64,000 nt of DNA from Streptomyces violaceusniger Tu 4113 (GTDB taxonomy: Bacteria; Actinomycetota; Actinomycetes; Streptomycetales; Streptomycetaceae), in the NCBI RefSeq assembly GCF_000147815.2, contig NC_015957.1, positions 4,340,001-4,404,000 of the forward strand, written 5' to 3'. Positions 43,996-51,964 of this stretch are shown piece by piece. Within the stretch, counting starts at the first letter, position 1; each line of letters begins with the position of its first letter. The translations under genes and the position numbers were made by a program. A model generated the notes under the pieces. It was not told the origin of the DNA, did no database searches, and saw only the letters and a program-made list of their open reading frames with translations.

Positions 43996-44014
43996 AGGGT
44001 TCGGAAGGGGTCGG

Positions 44015-44773
44015 ATGGCACCGGCGGAAGGACTGCACGCGGCACGCTCCCGGGGGCGCAACACCCGGCAACTGGTCCATGAGGTGCTGCGTTCGCGCAT
44101 CGTCGGCCTGGAGCTGGAGCCCGGCTCCGCCGTCTCGGAGAACGACCTGGCGGCCGAGCTCGGGGTCAGCCGCACCCCCGTCCGCGAGTCCCTGATCCTG
44201 CTCGCCGACGAGGGACTGGTCGACATCTACCCCCAGATGGGGACGTTCGTCTCGCGCATCCGGGAGCGCGATGTCGCCTCCGCCCAGTTCATCCGGGAGG
44301 CGCTGGAGTGCGCCGCGCTGCGGGAGGCCGTGGAGAACGCCACCGCGCGGGATGTGGCGGAGCTGCGGGTGCTGCTCACCGCGCAGGAGGAGGCCGACCG
44401 CCACTCCGATATGCAGGGCTTCTTCCAACTGGACGAGGAGTTCCACGCCCGGCTGATGGCCGTCAGCGGACACGCCTCGGCCTGGCCGGTCGTCAGCCAG
44501 GCCAAGGCCCAACTGGACCGAGCCCGCAGGCTGTCACTACCCATGACCCAGCAGATGTCCCTGCTCATCGGCCAGCACCGGGAGGTGGTCGACCTGCTGG
44601 AAGAGGGCGATCTGGACCGGGCCGACGGGGCGCTGCGCTCCCATCTGCGGCTGGTCTTCAGCGATGTGGAGAAGATCCGCGCCAAGCACCCGGAGCTCTT
44701 CAGCGACGAGGACGCCCCCCTCAGGCCGCGCCGCGACAGCGCCCGGCGCACCGCCTCCCGGGGAGACGGCTGA
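44015..44773 (+). CDS. GntR/FadR-subfamily (FCD) regulator of the mannonate operon
   Basis: 252-residue regulator. ATG 44015 follows GGAAGGGG by four bases; the long open frame upstream of it is the shadow of manD. The HTH shows VLRSRIVGLELEPGSAVSENDLAAELGVSRTPVRESLILLADEGLVDIYPQMGTFV. The FCD domain contains FFQLDEEFHARLMAVSGH and IGQHREVVDLLEEGDLDRADGALRSHLRLV. UxuR/ExuR-like proteins of this group sense uronates. Its divergent position makes it the probable regulator of manD and the two genes behind it. Confidence 0.9.
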   Translation: MAPAEGLHAARSRGRNTRQLVHEVLRSRIVGLELEPGSAVSENDLAAELGVSRTPVRESLILLADEGLVDIYPQMGTFVSRIRERDVASAQFIREALECAALREAVENATARDVAELRVLLTAQEEADRHSDMQGFFQLDEEFHARLMAVSGHASAWPVVSQAKAQLDRARRLSLPMTQQMSLLIGQHREVVDLLEEGDLDRADGALRSHLRLVFSDVEKIRAKHPELFSDEDAPLRPRRDSARRTASRGDG

Positions 44774-44812
44774 CCTGGCCGGGGGGTGCCCCGTTCGTCC
44801 CCTTGTCCGCAA

Positions 44813-44840
44813 CCGCCGGAACACCGAAGCGTTCCGGCGG
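44813..44840. terminator. Terminator after the GntR gene
   Basis: CCGCCGGAAC (44813-44822) and GTTCCGGCGG (44831-44840) form a perfect 10-bp stem with an 8-base loop, 40 bases after the GntR stop. Confidence 0.75.
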
Positions 44841-45002
44841 CAGGCGGGCCGACTCACAGACCGGCCGACTGCCTCGGCGGGGGGCGCTCCGGCCGGGAGC
44901 CCGGCGGCTTCTCGTGCCCCGGCCGGGAGCGCGCTGAGTCCGAGGGCCTCGGTTCCGGTGACGGAGGCGACCGCCCGGGCCACCAGCGCGACGGAGGCGA
45001 GC

Positions 45003-45062
45003 GCGGCAGACATGAGCGCGGCAGGCATGAACCCGGCAGGCATGAACCCGGCGGGTGCGAAC
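45003..45062. repeat. Four tandem 15-bp repeats
   Basis: Units start at 45003, 45018, 45033 and 45048, each close to (G/C)CGGCAGGCATGAAC. In one plus frame they read as five-residue units (AAGMN, PAGMN, PAGAN), resembling a pentapeptide repeat, but no real gene encloses them. Confidence 0.75.
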
Positions 45063-45099
45063 GCCGAGGGCGGGGGCCCCGCGGCCGCAATCGTACGGA

Positions 45100-45777
45100 A
45101 TGCCTGGGGCAGGCGGCCACTGGCAGATGTGCGGCCGCCACTCCGACGCCGCCTACTGGCTGGGCGAGGTGCTGGCGGTGACCGGCGGCGGGCCGACGCC
45201 CGAGCGCGACTGCGTCCGCGCCGCCCACCTGCTCAACCGGGCGGACATCCTGTCGGGGGGCACCGCCGGGGAAGCCGCGGACGACCGGACGGAGATGCGC
45301 GAGCTGGCCGACCGGCTGCTCGCGCATCCGGAGCTGCCGAGCCACTACCGCGTGTTCGGCCCGGTCCTGCTCTTCCTGCGGAAGGAGGAGGCCGCGCTCG
45401 CGATCTTCCAGCGCCTGGCCGACGGCGACGACGTGTGGCTGTCCGGGCTGGCCCATATGTTCCAGGCCGAGATCGCCGGGAACGCGGGCGTGCTGATGCG
45501 GATGCGTGTCCATGTGAAGGCGGCCCTGGCCCGCTTCCGGCAGGCCGGCGACCGTTGGGGCCGGGCCGCCACGCTGCCGATGAGCGCCCACTTGCGGCGA
45601 TACGACGACCTCGACGGAGCGCCGGCCGACCTGCGAGAGGCCCGGACGCTGGCGGGCGAGTTCGGCTCGCTCAGCCTCGGCGACCAGCTCTACAGCGACC
45701 TGCGCTGGATCGACGTGCACCTGCGGCGCGGCGACACCGACCGGGGATCCACCGCAAGGTGGCGGGCGCTCCGTTGA
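45100..45777 (+). pseudogene. Fragment of a SARP/AfsR-type regulator (C-terminal TPR part)
   Basis: The frame reads DAAYWLGEVLAVTGGGPTPERDCVRAAHLLNRADILS, then HYRVFGPVLLFLRKEEAALAIFQRLADGDDVWLSGLAHMFQAEIAGNAGVLMRM and GDRWGRAATLPMSAHLRRYDDLDG. This matches the helical repeat region found C-terminal to the ATPase domain in large AfsR/SARP and LuxR-type regulators. The DNA-binding, BTAD and NB-ARC parts are absent and there is no plausible start. It ends prematurely at TGA 45775-45777. A decayed remnant of a much larger gene. Confidence 0.65.
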
Positions 45778-45814
45778 TCTCGATGCACGTCACCCGGCCC
45801 ACCGGAGCGGGGCG

Positions 45815-46330
45815 TCAGTAGTAGCCCTTCTCGCCGTCGACGAGTTCCCGGATGGTGTCCATATGGCCCGCGTGGCGGGCGGTTTCCTCGATCATGTGGA
45901 AGAGGATCCAGCGCAGACTGGTGGAGGTGGCGTTGAAGTCCGGGTGGCGGCCGGTGTCGTCCAGGGCGTGGGCCGCGATGATCTCGTTGGACACCTCGCA
46001 CTGCTGCGCGTAGTCCTTGAGGAGCTGGGCGAGCGGGACGCCCTCGACCCTCATATCGGCATCCTCGACGTCCTCGTCGAACCGGGGGCCCTCGGCCGGG
46101 CGGCCGAGGAGGACGATCTCGAACCACAGGTGTTCCACCCAGCGCATATGGGAAACGAGCCCGGCCAGGGTCATCTGAGGCGAGGTCGGCAGGAAGGACC
46201 GGTGGGCGTCCGCCTCGGACAGGCCCTCGCACTTCCACGAGATGACGGCACGCTGCATATCGAGCCAGCCCAGCAGTTGGGCGCGCTCATCGGCGGTGCG
46301 GGGAGGACGGATGCGCGGTGATGTCGTCAT
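45815..46330 (-). CDS. DinB family protein (DUF664)
   Basis: 171-residue four-helix-bundle protein. ATG 46330 begins MTTSPRIRPPRTADERAQLLGWLDMQRAVI. The DinB-type metal site would use the His in AGLVSHMRWVEHLWFE (about residues 56-71) and the later pair in ILFHMIEETARHAGHMD (about 142-158). These proteins are often thiol-dependent (mycothiol or bacillithiol) transferases or of unknown role. No operon partner; the MerR gene lies upstream in the same direction at a distance of about 105 bases. Confidence 0.88.
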   Translation of the reverse strand: MTTSPRIRPPRTADERAQLLGWLDMQRAVISWKCEGLSEADAHRSFLPTSPQMTLAGLVSHMRWVEHLWFEIVLLGRPAEGPRFDEDVEDADMRVEGVPLAQLLKDYAQQCEVSNEIIAAHALDDTGRHPDFNATSTSLRWILFHMIEETARHAGHMDTIRELVDGEKGYY

Positions 46331-46435
46331 GAGCGGCGACGCTAGCCCAGTGCGTGGGTGGGGCGCACCGGATTATCGGCGGTGGCTCAACACGCTGATC
46401 TGGGCCGTGGGGTTGATGGGCTCCCCCGGGGTGGG

Positions 46436-46807
46436 TCAGCCGGCGGTCTTGTTGCCGAGCACGGCGTCAAGGTACTCGGAGATCGCGTCCCGGTTGCGGG
46501 TCAGGCACTCGATGCGCTGGCTCATGCGGTCGCGCTCGTTCTCCAGCGTGGCGATCATTTCCGGTGTGGCGTCGGAGAAGTGAATGCGGCGGGGCTTGTC
46601 GAGGCACGGCAGGATCTGCTTGATGATCCGGGTCGGAAGCCCCGCGTCGAGCAGCCCCCTGATCTGCAGCACCCGGTCGACGAGACGCTCGTCGTACGAG
46701 CGGTAGCCGTTCGCACAGCGGTCGGGCAGGATCAGCTTCTGCTCCTCGTAGTAGCGCAGCAACCGGCGCGGTGTGCCGGTGCGCTCCGAGAGCTCTCCGA
46801 TGCGCAT
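46436..46807 (-). CDS. MerR family transcriptional regulator
   Basis: 123-residue regulator from ATG 46807 (MRIGELSERTGTPRRLLRYYEEQKLILPDRCANGYRSYDE), the standard MerR winged helix; in-frame sequence upstream is leader. The middle reads VDRVLQIRGLLDAGLPTRIIKQILPCL, and the dimerisation coiled coil follows (TPEMIATLENERDRMSQRIECLTRNRDAISEYLDAVL). No Cys cluster for metals is seen, so it more likely senses a small molecule or redox state. It is probably autoregulated through the dyad just upstream. Confidence 0.9.
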   Translation of the reverse strand: MRIGELSERTGTPRRLLRYYEEQKLILPDRCANGYRSYDERLVDRVLQIRGLLDAGLPTRIIKQILPCLDKPRRIHFSDATPEMIATLENERDRMSQRIECLTRNRDAISEYLDAVLGNKTAG

Positions 46808-46871
46808 GTGTCCGTCCTGTCTCTCTGCCTGCGTGCCGCGTCTCTTTGCCCGCGTGCCGCCGATCCGGCTG

Positions 46872-46893
46872 ACTTTCACATCCATGTGAGGGT
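46872..46893. promoter_or_regulatory. MerR-type operator
   Basis: A dyad with TCACAT-CC-ATGTGA at its core (46876-46889) and flanks extending to 8 of 10 pairs. In the minus direction it reads ACCCTCACAT-GG-ATGTGAAAGT, as in many MerR promoters where the dyad fills the -35/-10 spacer. It lies about 65 bases upstream of the MerR start. Confidence 0.6.
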
Positions 46894-47062
46894 TGCAGCG
46901 TATCGTGGGGCGGGTGCGCTCGCGAGCGGGCGGGAGGCGCCGGGAAAAGTGCCAGGTGATTGAACGGAGGCCCGCGGCGCGCCGTACGGATAACGACGGG
47001 CCCGACTACCCGAGCCGGGCCCGCCGTGCCACCACCGGGCTTCGCAGGGAAGGACCTTCGGG

Positions 47063-48997
47063 TTGTCGCGCCAATCGAGCTCTCATCAGCGGTCGGAAAC
47101 GGACAAGGGAACCACGGAGCGGGCCCCGACACAGGGCCCGACTCCGGAGCCTCCACCTCAGGCTGATCCCGAGGCCACGCCGGATCTCCCCGCCCAGCGG
47201 CAGGATGACACCGGGGAGCGGGACGAGGTCCCCGACCAGGAGGTGAGCTCCGTCCACAACACGGCCGCCGCCCCCAAGGGCTGGCGGGCCAAGTACCCCG
47301 CCGTGGCACGGACGGTGGCATGGACGGCCACCGGGCTTTCCCTCGCCCTCGTGTTCCTCGCTCTCCTCCTGCCGACCCAGCTCAGCCTCATCGAACCCAG
47401 CGCCTTCATGCGCATCCCGGTGGAGGCCGTGTTCGGCGCCACGCTGCTGCTGATGCTGCCGTCGCCGGCCCGGCGGGTGGTGGCGGTGCTCGCCGGGGTG
47501 GTCCTCGGCGCGCTGACCATCTTGAACCTGCTCGACATCGGCTTCAACGAGTTCCTCGGCCGTGGGTTCAACGTGGTGCTCGACTGGATACTGCTGGACG
47601 ACGCCCAGTCGTACGTCAAGGACGCGTTCGGCGAGACGGCCGCCACCGCCGCCGTGATCGGTGTCGTGGTCCTCGCCATCGCGGTGCTCGTCCTGATGGG
47701 GCTCGCCGTCCTGCGGATCAGCGACGTCATGGCGCGGAACAGCGCCGTGGCGACTCGTACCACCCTGGTGCTCGGCACCGTCTGGGTCATGTGCGCGGCG
47801 CTCGGCGTGCAGGTGGCCGGGGCGCCGTTCGCGTCCCGGAGCACCACCGCGCTCGTCCAGGACCGGGCGGAGCGGGTGCGCAAGACCCTCAATGATGAGC
47901 GGGAGTTCGCCAAGGTGGCCGCCGTCGACACCTACGGCGACACCCCCGGCGACCAACTGCTGACCGGGCTGCGCGGCAAGGACATGATGTTCACCTTCAT
48001 CGAGAGCTACGGCCGCTCGGCCATCGAGGACCCGGCCATCGCGCCCGGTGTGGACAAGACCCTCAAGAACGCCACCAAGCGGCTGAACAAGGCCGGGTTC
48101 GCCTCCAAGAGCGGCTGGCTCACCTCGGCCACGTACGGCGGCAGTAGTTGGCTGGGGCACTCGACCTTCCTCACCGGCCTGTGGATCGACAACCAGAACC
48201 GCTACCGCACCGTCACCGCGGGCGACCACATGTCCCTCACCCGCGCCTTCCAGCGCACCGGCGCCTGGCGGACGGTCGGCATCATGCCGGGAGTCACCAA
48301 GGGCTGGCCGGAGGGGAAGTTCTACGGCCTCGACCACGTCTACGACTCCCGCGACCTCGGCTACAAGGGCCCGAAGTTCAGCTGGTCGACCATGCCCGAC
48401 CAGTACACCCTCAAGGCGTTCGAGCACCTGGAGCACGGCAAGAAGCGCGACAAGCCGCTGATGTCGGAGATCATCCTGACCTCCAGTCACCAGCCCTGGG
48501 CGCCGATCCCCAAGACGATCCCCTGGAGCCAGGTCGGCGACGGCTCGGTCTACAAGGCCATCCAGAAGGCGGGCAAGAATCCCGCGGATGTGTTCACCGA
48601 CCCCAATAAGGTGAAGGCCGAGTACGGCAAGTCCATCCAGTACTCGGTGAACAGCCTCATCGACTATGTGCTGAAGTACGGCAACAAGAACACTGTGCTC
48701 GTCTTCCTCGGCGACCACCAGCCGCTCTCGCGGGTCAGCGGCAACAACGCCAGCCGGGACGTACCGGTCGCGATCGTCGCACACGACAAGGCGGTGCTGG
48801 ACCGCATCTCCCACTGGGGCTGGGAGGACGGCCTGATGCCGGGCGCGAAGGCCCCGGTGTGGAAGATGAGCTCCTTCCGCGACCGCTTCCTGGACGCCTA
48901 CGGTCCGAACCCCGGCGGCGCCACGGCCCCTTCCTCACCGTCGACCTCACCGAAAGCCTCGCCCGAAGCCGCACCGAAGGCTTCGGCGAAGCGATAG
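47063..48997 (+). CDS. Membrane-anchored sulfatase/phosphotransferase family protein (LTA-synthase-like)
   Basis: 644-residue membrane protein. The TTG start 47063 has GGAAGGA upstream. A ~70-residue disordered acidic N-terminus is followed by about five membrane segments (roughly residues 78-245), then an extracytoplasmic alkaline-phosphatase-fold domain. Motifs: MMFTFIESYGRSAIED (metal Glu), the nucleophile region GGSSWLGHSTFLTGLWIDNQ (Ser/Thr), TVGIMPGVTKGWPEG, and VLVFLGDHQPLSRVSG (Asp-His). The tail is Pro/Ser/Lys-rich. Relatives add or modify wall polymers with glycerol-phosphate or phosphoethanolamine. The exact donor is unknown. Confidence 0.85.
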   Translation: MSRQSSSHQRSETDKGTTERAPTQGPTPEPPPQADPEATPDLPAQRQDDTGERDEVPDQEVSSVHNTAAAPKGWRAKYPAVARTVAWTATGLSLALVFLALLLPTQLSLIEPSAFMRIPVEAVFGATLLLMLPSPARRVVAVLAGVVLGALTILNLLDIGFNEFLGRGFNVVLDWILLDDAQSYVKDAFGETAATAAVIGVVVLAIAVLVLMGLAVLRISDVMARNSAVATRTTLVLGTVWVMCAALGVQVAGAPFASRSTTALVQDRAERVRKTLNDEREFAKVAAVDTYGDTPGDQLLTGLRGKDMMFTFIESYGRSAIEDPAIAPGVDKTLKNATKRLNKAGFASKSGWLTSATYGGSSWLGHSTFLTGLWIDNQNRYRTVTAGDHMSLTRAFQRTGAWRTVGIMPGVTKGWPEGKFYGLDHVYDSRDLGYKGPKFSWSTMPDQYTLKAFEHLEHGKKRDKPLMSEIILTSSHQPWAPIPKTIPWSQVGDGSVYKAIQKAGKNPADVFTDPNKVKAEYGKSIQYSVNSLIDYVLKYGNKNTVLVFLGDHQPLSRVSGNNASRDVPVAIVAHDKAVLDRISHWGWEDGLMPGAKAPVWKMSSFRDRFLDAYGPNPGGATAPSSPSTSPKASPEAAPKASAKR

Positions 48998-49110
48998 TCC
49001 TCGGCGGTCCTGGTGCCGCAGCCGCATCTGGGCGTTGTGTCCTCGGCGGTTGGCCGACCAGTCGAGGGCGATGGTCGGCCACCGGCGGGGTATCGCGGAG
49101 GACACCGTCC

Positions 49111-49143
49111 GCCGGCGCGGCCCTGCGGGCCGCGCCGGCGGCC
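49111..49143. terminator. 15-bp-stem bidirectional terminator
   Basis: CCGCCGGCGCGGCCC (49111-49125) pairs perfectly with 49129-49143 around TGC, between the convergent sulfatase-like and DUF475 genes. Confidence 0.9.
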
Positions 49144-49147
49144 CGGC

Positions 49148-50296
49148 TCAGACGCCGGAGGAGACCTCAGCCTGCTCGTTGGGCCCCGTGTCCTTTCCCT
49201 CGGCCGCCGCCAGCCTGCGGTTGCGCTGGACCGAGGAGAAGAAGGACCAGGCGATGAGGACGACGCCGACGAGGCCCGTGATGACCTCGTGGATCTCGTA
49301 CTGGATGGTGACGAGCAGGATCACGGCCAGGGCGCCGATCGCGTAGTGCGCGCCGTGCTCCAGGTAGATGTAGTCGTCGAGGGTGCCCTGGCGGACCAGG
49401 TAGACCGTGAGCGAGCGGACGTACATCGCGCCGATGCCGAGGCCGAGCGCCATCAGGACGATGTCGTTGGTGATCGCGAAGGCGCCGATGACGCCGTCGA
49501 AGGAGAAGGACGCGTCCAGGACCTCCAGGTAGAGGAACATGAAGAACGCGGCCTTGCCGGCCATCACGACCGCCGGGACCTTCTTGCCGCTCTTCTTGGC
49601 CTCTTCCTCGGCCTCGTGCTCGCGCTCCTCCTCTTCCTCGAGCTTGTTCTCGAAGTAGCCGGAGAGGCCGGCGACGATCAGGTAGGTGATCACGCCCGCG
49701 ACGCCGGCGATCAGGACGGTCTCCGTCTTGTCCGTATGGATGCCGCCGTGCTGGTGGGCGTTGGTGGCGAAGGTCATCGCGGAGACGAGCAGCACGATGA
49801 GCGCGATGCAGACGGAGAGCATGTCGACCTTGCCGAGCTTGGCGAGCGGACGCTCCAGCCAGCCGAGCCACTTGATCTCCCGCTCCTCGAAGATGAAGTC
49901 GAGGAAGATCATCAACAGGAACATGCCACCGAAGGCGGCGATCGACGGGTGGGCGTCGGTCACCAACTGCTGGTACTTGTCCTTGTCGTCGAGCGCGAGC
50001 CGTACCGCTTCGATCGGACCGATCTTGGCGCTGATGGCGACGATCACGACCGGGAAGACCAGGCGCATACCGAAGACCGCGATCAGGACGCCGATGGTGA
50101 GGAAGATCTTCTGCCAGAAGGCATTCATCTTCTTCAGGATCCCGGCGTTGACCACGGCGTTGTCGAAGGAAAGCGAGATCTCGAGGATGGACAGGATCGC
50201 CACGATCCCGAAGCCGGTCCACCCCCCGTAGAACACCGCCGCGACCAGGCCGAGCGCGGTGACTGCGAACGACCAGCCGAACGTTTTCAGAAGCAC
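49148..50296 (-). CDS. DUF475/TerC-like integral membrane protein
   Basis: 382-residue membrane protein with about nine membrane segments. GTG 50296 starts MLLKTFGWSFAVTALGLVAAVFY, matching the family. The key acidic membrane motif LEISLSFDNAVVNAGILKKM (about residues 38-57) is repeated as LEVLDASFSFDGVIGAFAITND (about 258-279), a two-fold pseudo-symmetry like TerC proteins that handle Mn2+ or tellurite stress. Between them is a highly charged loop ENKLEEEEEREHEAEEEAKKSGKK. Promoter-like TTGCTG and TAGTAC boxes 16 bases apart lie upstream on the minus strand near 50387-50430. Metal-ion export is a reasonable guess. Confidence 0.88.
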   Translation of the reverse strand: MLLKTFGWSFAVTALGLVAAVFYGGWTGFGIVAILSILEISLSFDNAVVNAGILKKMNAFWQKIFLTIGVLIAVFGMRLVFPVVIVAISAKIGPIEAVRLALDDKDKYQQLVTDAHPSIAAFGGMFLLMIFLDFIFEEREIKWLGWLERPLAKLGKVDMLSVCIALIVLLVSAMTFATNAHQHGGIHTDKTETVLIAGVAGVITYLIVAGLSGYFENKLEEEEEREHEAEEEAKKSGKKVPAVVMAGKAAFFMFLYLEVLDASFSFDGVIGAFAITNDIVLMALGLGIGAMYVRSLTVYLVRQGTLDDYIYLEHGAHYAIGALAVILLVTIQYEIHEVITGLVGVVLIAWSFFSSVQRNRRLAAAEGKDTGPNEQAEVSSGV

Positions 50297-50470
50297 TGGC
50301 TACCCAATCGTTTTGTACGGAGCTCCCCCGCACGGTACCTGACTTTGCGAAACATTGACCCCCAAGTGCAGAGCGATGCGGTTGCGGTACTAGGAACTGC
50401 GGATGAGTCAGCAACCCGTGGGCCGTCACGAACCTTTCCGACGCCGTTCATGACCGCTCGGGCGGAGACG

Positions 50471-50496
50471 GTGCTCCCTTCAGGTGCTCCCTTCAG
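50471..50496. repeat. Perfect 13-bp tandem duplication
   Basis: GTGCTCCCTTCAG occurs at 50471-50483 and again at 50484-50496. The second copy supplies the stop codon of the small gene that follows on the minus strand. Confidence 0.85.
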
Positions 50497-50801
50497 AGCA
50501 GACTCTCGTCCCGGACTGTCCAGCCTGTCCCCAGCTCACGGCGCAGAGCGACCAAGGCCGCGTGCGCCCGCCGCTTGAAGGCCTGCCGCTCCTCGTCCGA
50601 CCACGGCGACGGGTTCGGCGGATACTTCCAGTCGATCGACGACTGATACCACTCGGACAACTTCGCCAGTTCTTCTCGGGTGGCCGGGCTGATCGGCAGC
50701 CTGTCCAGCTCACAGGGGTAGCCGTACGGGCTGTCCATGTCCTCCGGCCACAGAGGGGTGTCCACGCCGGCCTCGAAGAAGAAACGCAGGTAGCGGATCA
50801 T
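50493..50801 (-). CDS. Small hypothetical protein
   Basis: 102-residue unrecognised protein from ATG 50801 with AGAGGA upstream. It begins MIRYLRFFFEAGVDTPLWPED and has several Trp/Pro-rich turns (YPCELDRLPISPATREELAKLSEWYQSSIDWKYPPNPSPWSDEE), ending in a basic helix FKRRAHAALVALRRELG. Cytoplasmic, no signal peptide. It looks like a conserved actinobacterial small protein. It is about 105 bases beyond the formate dehydrogenase operon in the same direction and may not belong to it. Confidence 0.7.
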   Translation of the reverse strand: MIRYLRFFFEAGVDTPLWPEDMDSPYGYPCELDRLPISPATREELAKLSEWYQSSIDWKYPPNPSPWSDEERQAFKRRAHAALVALRRELGTGWTVRDESLL

Positions 50802-50905
50802 GCGGCATCCTCTCAGGCGCCCCGGGTACGGCACGGGCGGGGACTGCCCTTTCGGGCAGCGCCGTACGGCCGCGGTGCGGTCGGTCGTACGGCGTGCCGC
50901 GGCGG

Positions 50906-51964
50906 TCAGCCGTCCTGCGGGCGGTTCCGTCGCGCGTCGAGCCGTTCCCGCTGGGGCAGGACCGTGTACTTCGGATCCTCCGCCGACCGCATCCCGGCGT
51001 GGAACACCCCGAAACGGGTGCAGGCGGAGGCCGCCAGCAGGGCCGCGCCGCTGAGGGCCGCGGCTGTGCGGCTGCGGCGGCCGAGGAGGGCGCCGCCGAG
51101 CGCGCCCGCCGCCGAAAGCGCCTCGGCGGCGCGCATCAGCCGGCCCGCCCGGCCCTCGCGGTAGGTTTCGGCGACCACACCGAGCCGCCGCTCCATGGCC
51201 TTGACGGCGGCGGTCTCCACCGCCGTGCCGAGGAGCGCGACCCCGCGCGCCGGGGCGTTCTCGGCGACCGGCGAGACCAGCAGGGCCATACCGCCCGCCG
51301 CCGCGGCCGCCGAGCCGACGAAGACGAACGGCAGTTCCCGGTAGCCGTCGTGCCATGCGGGGACGGCCGTGTCGGCGGCCAGCACGGCCGTGTACGAGGC
51401 GACCGCCGGGCCCAGCAGCGCCGCCGCCACCGTGGCCGCCCGTCCGGCGCGCGGCAGCCGCCCGGCCACGCCCGAGGCGGCGGCCGCCCCGGCCACCGGG
51501 CCGTAGGCCGCCAGCAGCCATGAGCCGACGCTCATCGGCGAGGTGGGCTTGAAGACCCGCAGCATATTCGCGAACCGCCCGGGGCGTCCGAGGTCGTGGA
51601 TCAGCGCGGCGGTGGACCCGGTGAGGGCGGCTACCGAGGACACCTTGAGCGCGCGGGCCATGGCCGGACGGCCGGTCAGCTCGGCACCCGCCGCGAGCAC
51701 CGAGCCGGCGCCCGCGAGCCCGCCGAGGAAGAAGTAGCCCGCGATGTCCCGAGGGCGCCAGGTGGGCGGGTTGAGCACCGGCCGCCCGTAGTAGGAGGTG
51801 AACTCCGCCCGGGGGACCATCGGCTGATCGCCCTTGCGGCCCTTCCCGCCCTTCCCGCCCCTGCGGCGGCGCCGCTCGCCGTTGCCCATCCCCTTGCCGA
51901 CCAGCGCGTCACGGCCCGGCCGGGCGCCGCGGATGCCATCACGGGTGACGTCCGACTCGCTCAT
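50906..51964 (-). CDS. NrfD/PsrC-like membrane anchor of the formate dehydrogenase
   Basis: 352-residue polytopic membrane subunit. ATG 51964 overlaps the 4Fe-4S gene stop by 4 bp. After an unusually basic and Gly-rich N-terminus (NGERRRRRGGKGGKGRKGDQ) come about eight membrane segments with DIAGYFFLGGLAGAGSVLAAG, LIHDLGRPGRFANMLRVFKPTSPMSVGSW and SYTAVLAADTAVPAWHD, typical of NrfD proteins that exchange electrons with quinones. It would anchor the FdhAB pair to the inner face of the membrane and reduce menaquinone. Last gene of the operon. Confidence 0.88.
   Translation of the reverse strand: MSESDVTRDGIRGARPGRDALVGKGMGNGERRRRRGGKGGKGRKGDQPMVPRAEFTSYYGRPVLNPPTWRPRDIAGYFFLGGLAGAGSVLAAGAELTGRPAMARALKVSSVAALTGSTAALIHDLGRPGRFANMLRVFKPTSPMSVGSWLLAAYGPVAGAAAASGVAGRLPRAGRAATVAAALLGPAVASYTAVLAADTAVPAWHDGYRELPFVFVGSAAAAAGGMALLVSPVAENAPARGVALLGTAVETAAVKAMERRLGVVAETYREGRAGRLMRAAEALSAAGALGGALLGRRSRTAAALSGAALLAASACTRFGVFHAGMRSAEDPKYTVLPQRERLDARRNRPQDG

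Larger units (their letters stand above)
44774..45099. other. Region between GntR gene and SARP relic
   Basis: No convincing gene. It contains the GntR terminator at 44813-44840 and the tandem 15-bp repeats at 45003-45062. Confidence 0.5.

Noticed and set aside
45003..45062. Pentapeptide-repeat protein or CRISPR-like array
   Set aside because: Four contiguous 15-bp units without spacers; no enclosing gene or cas genes.
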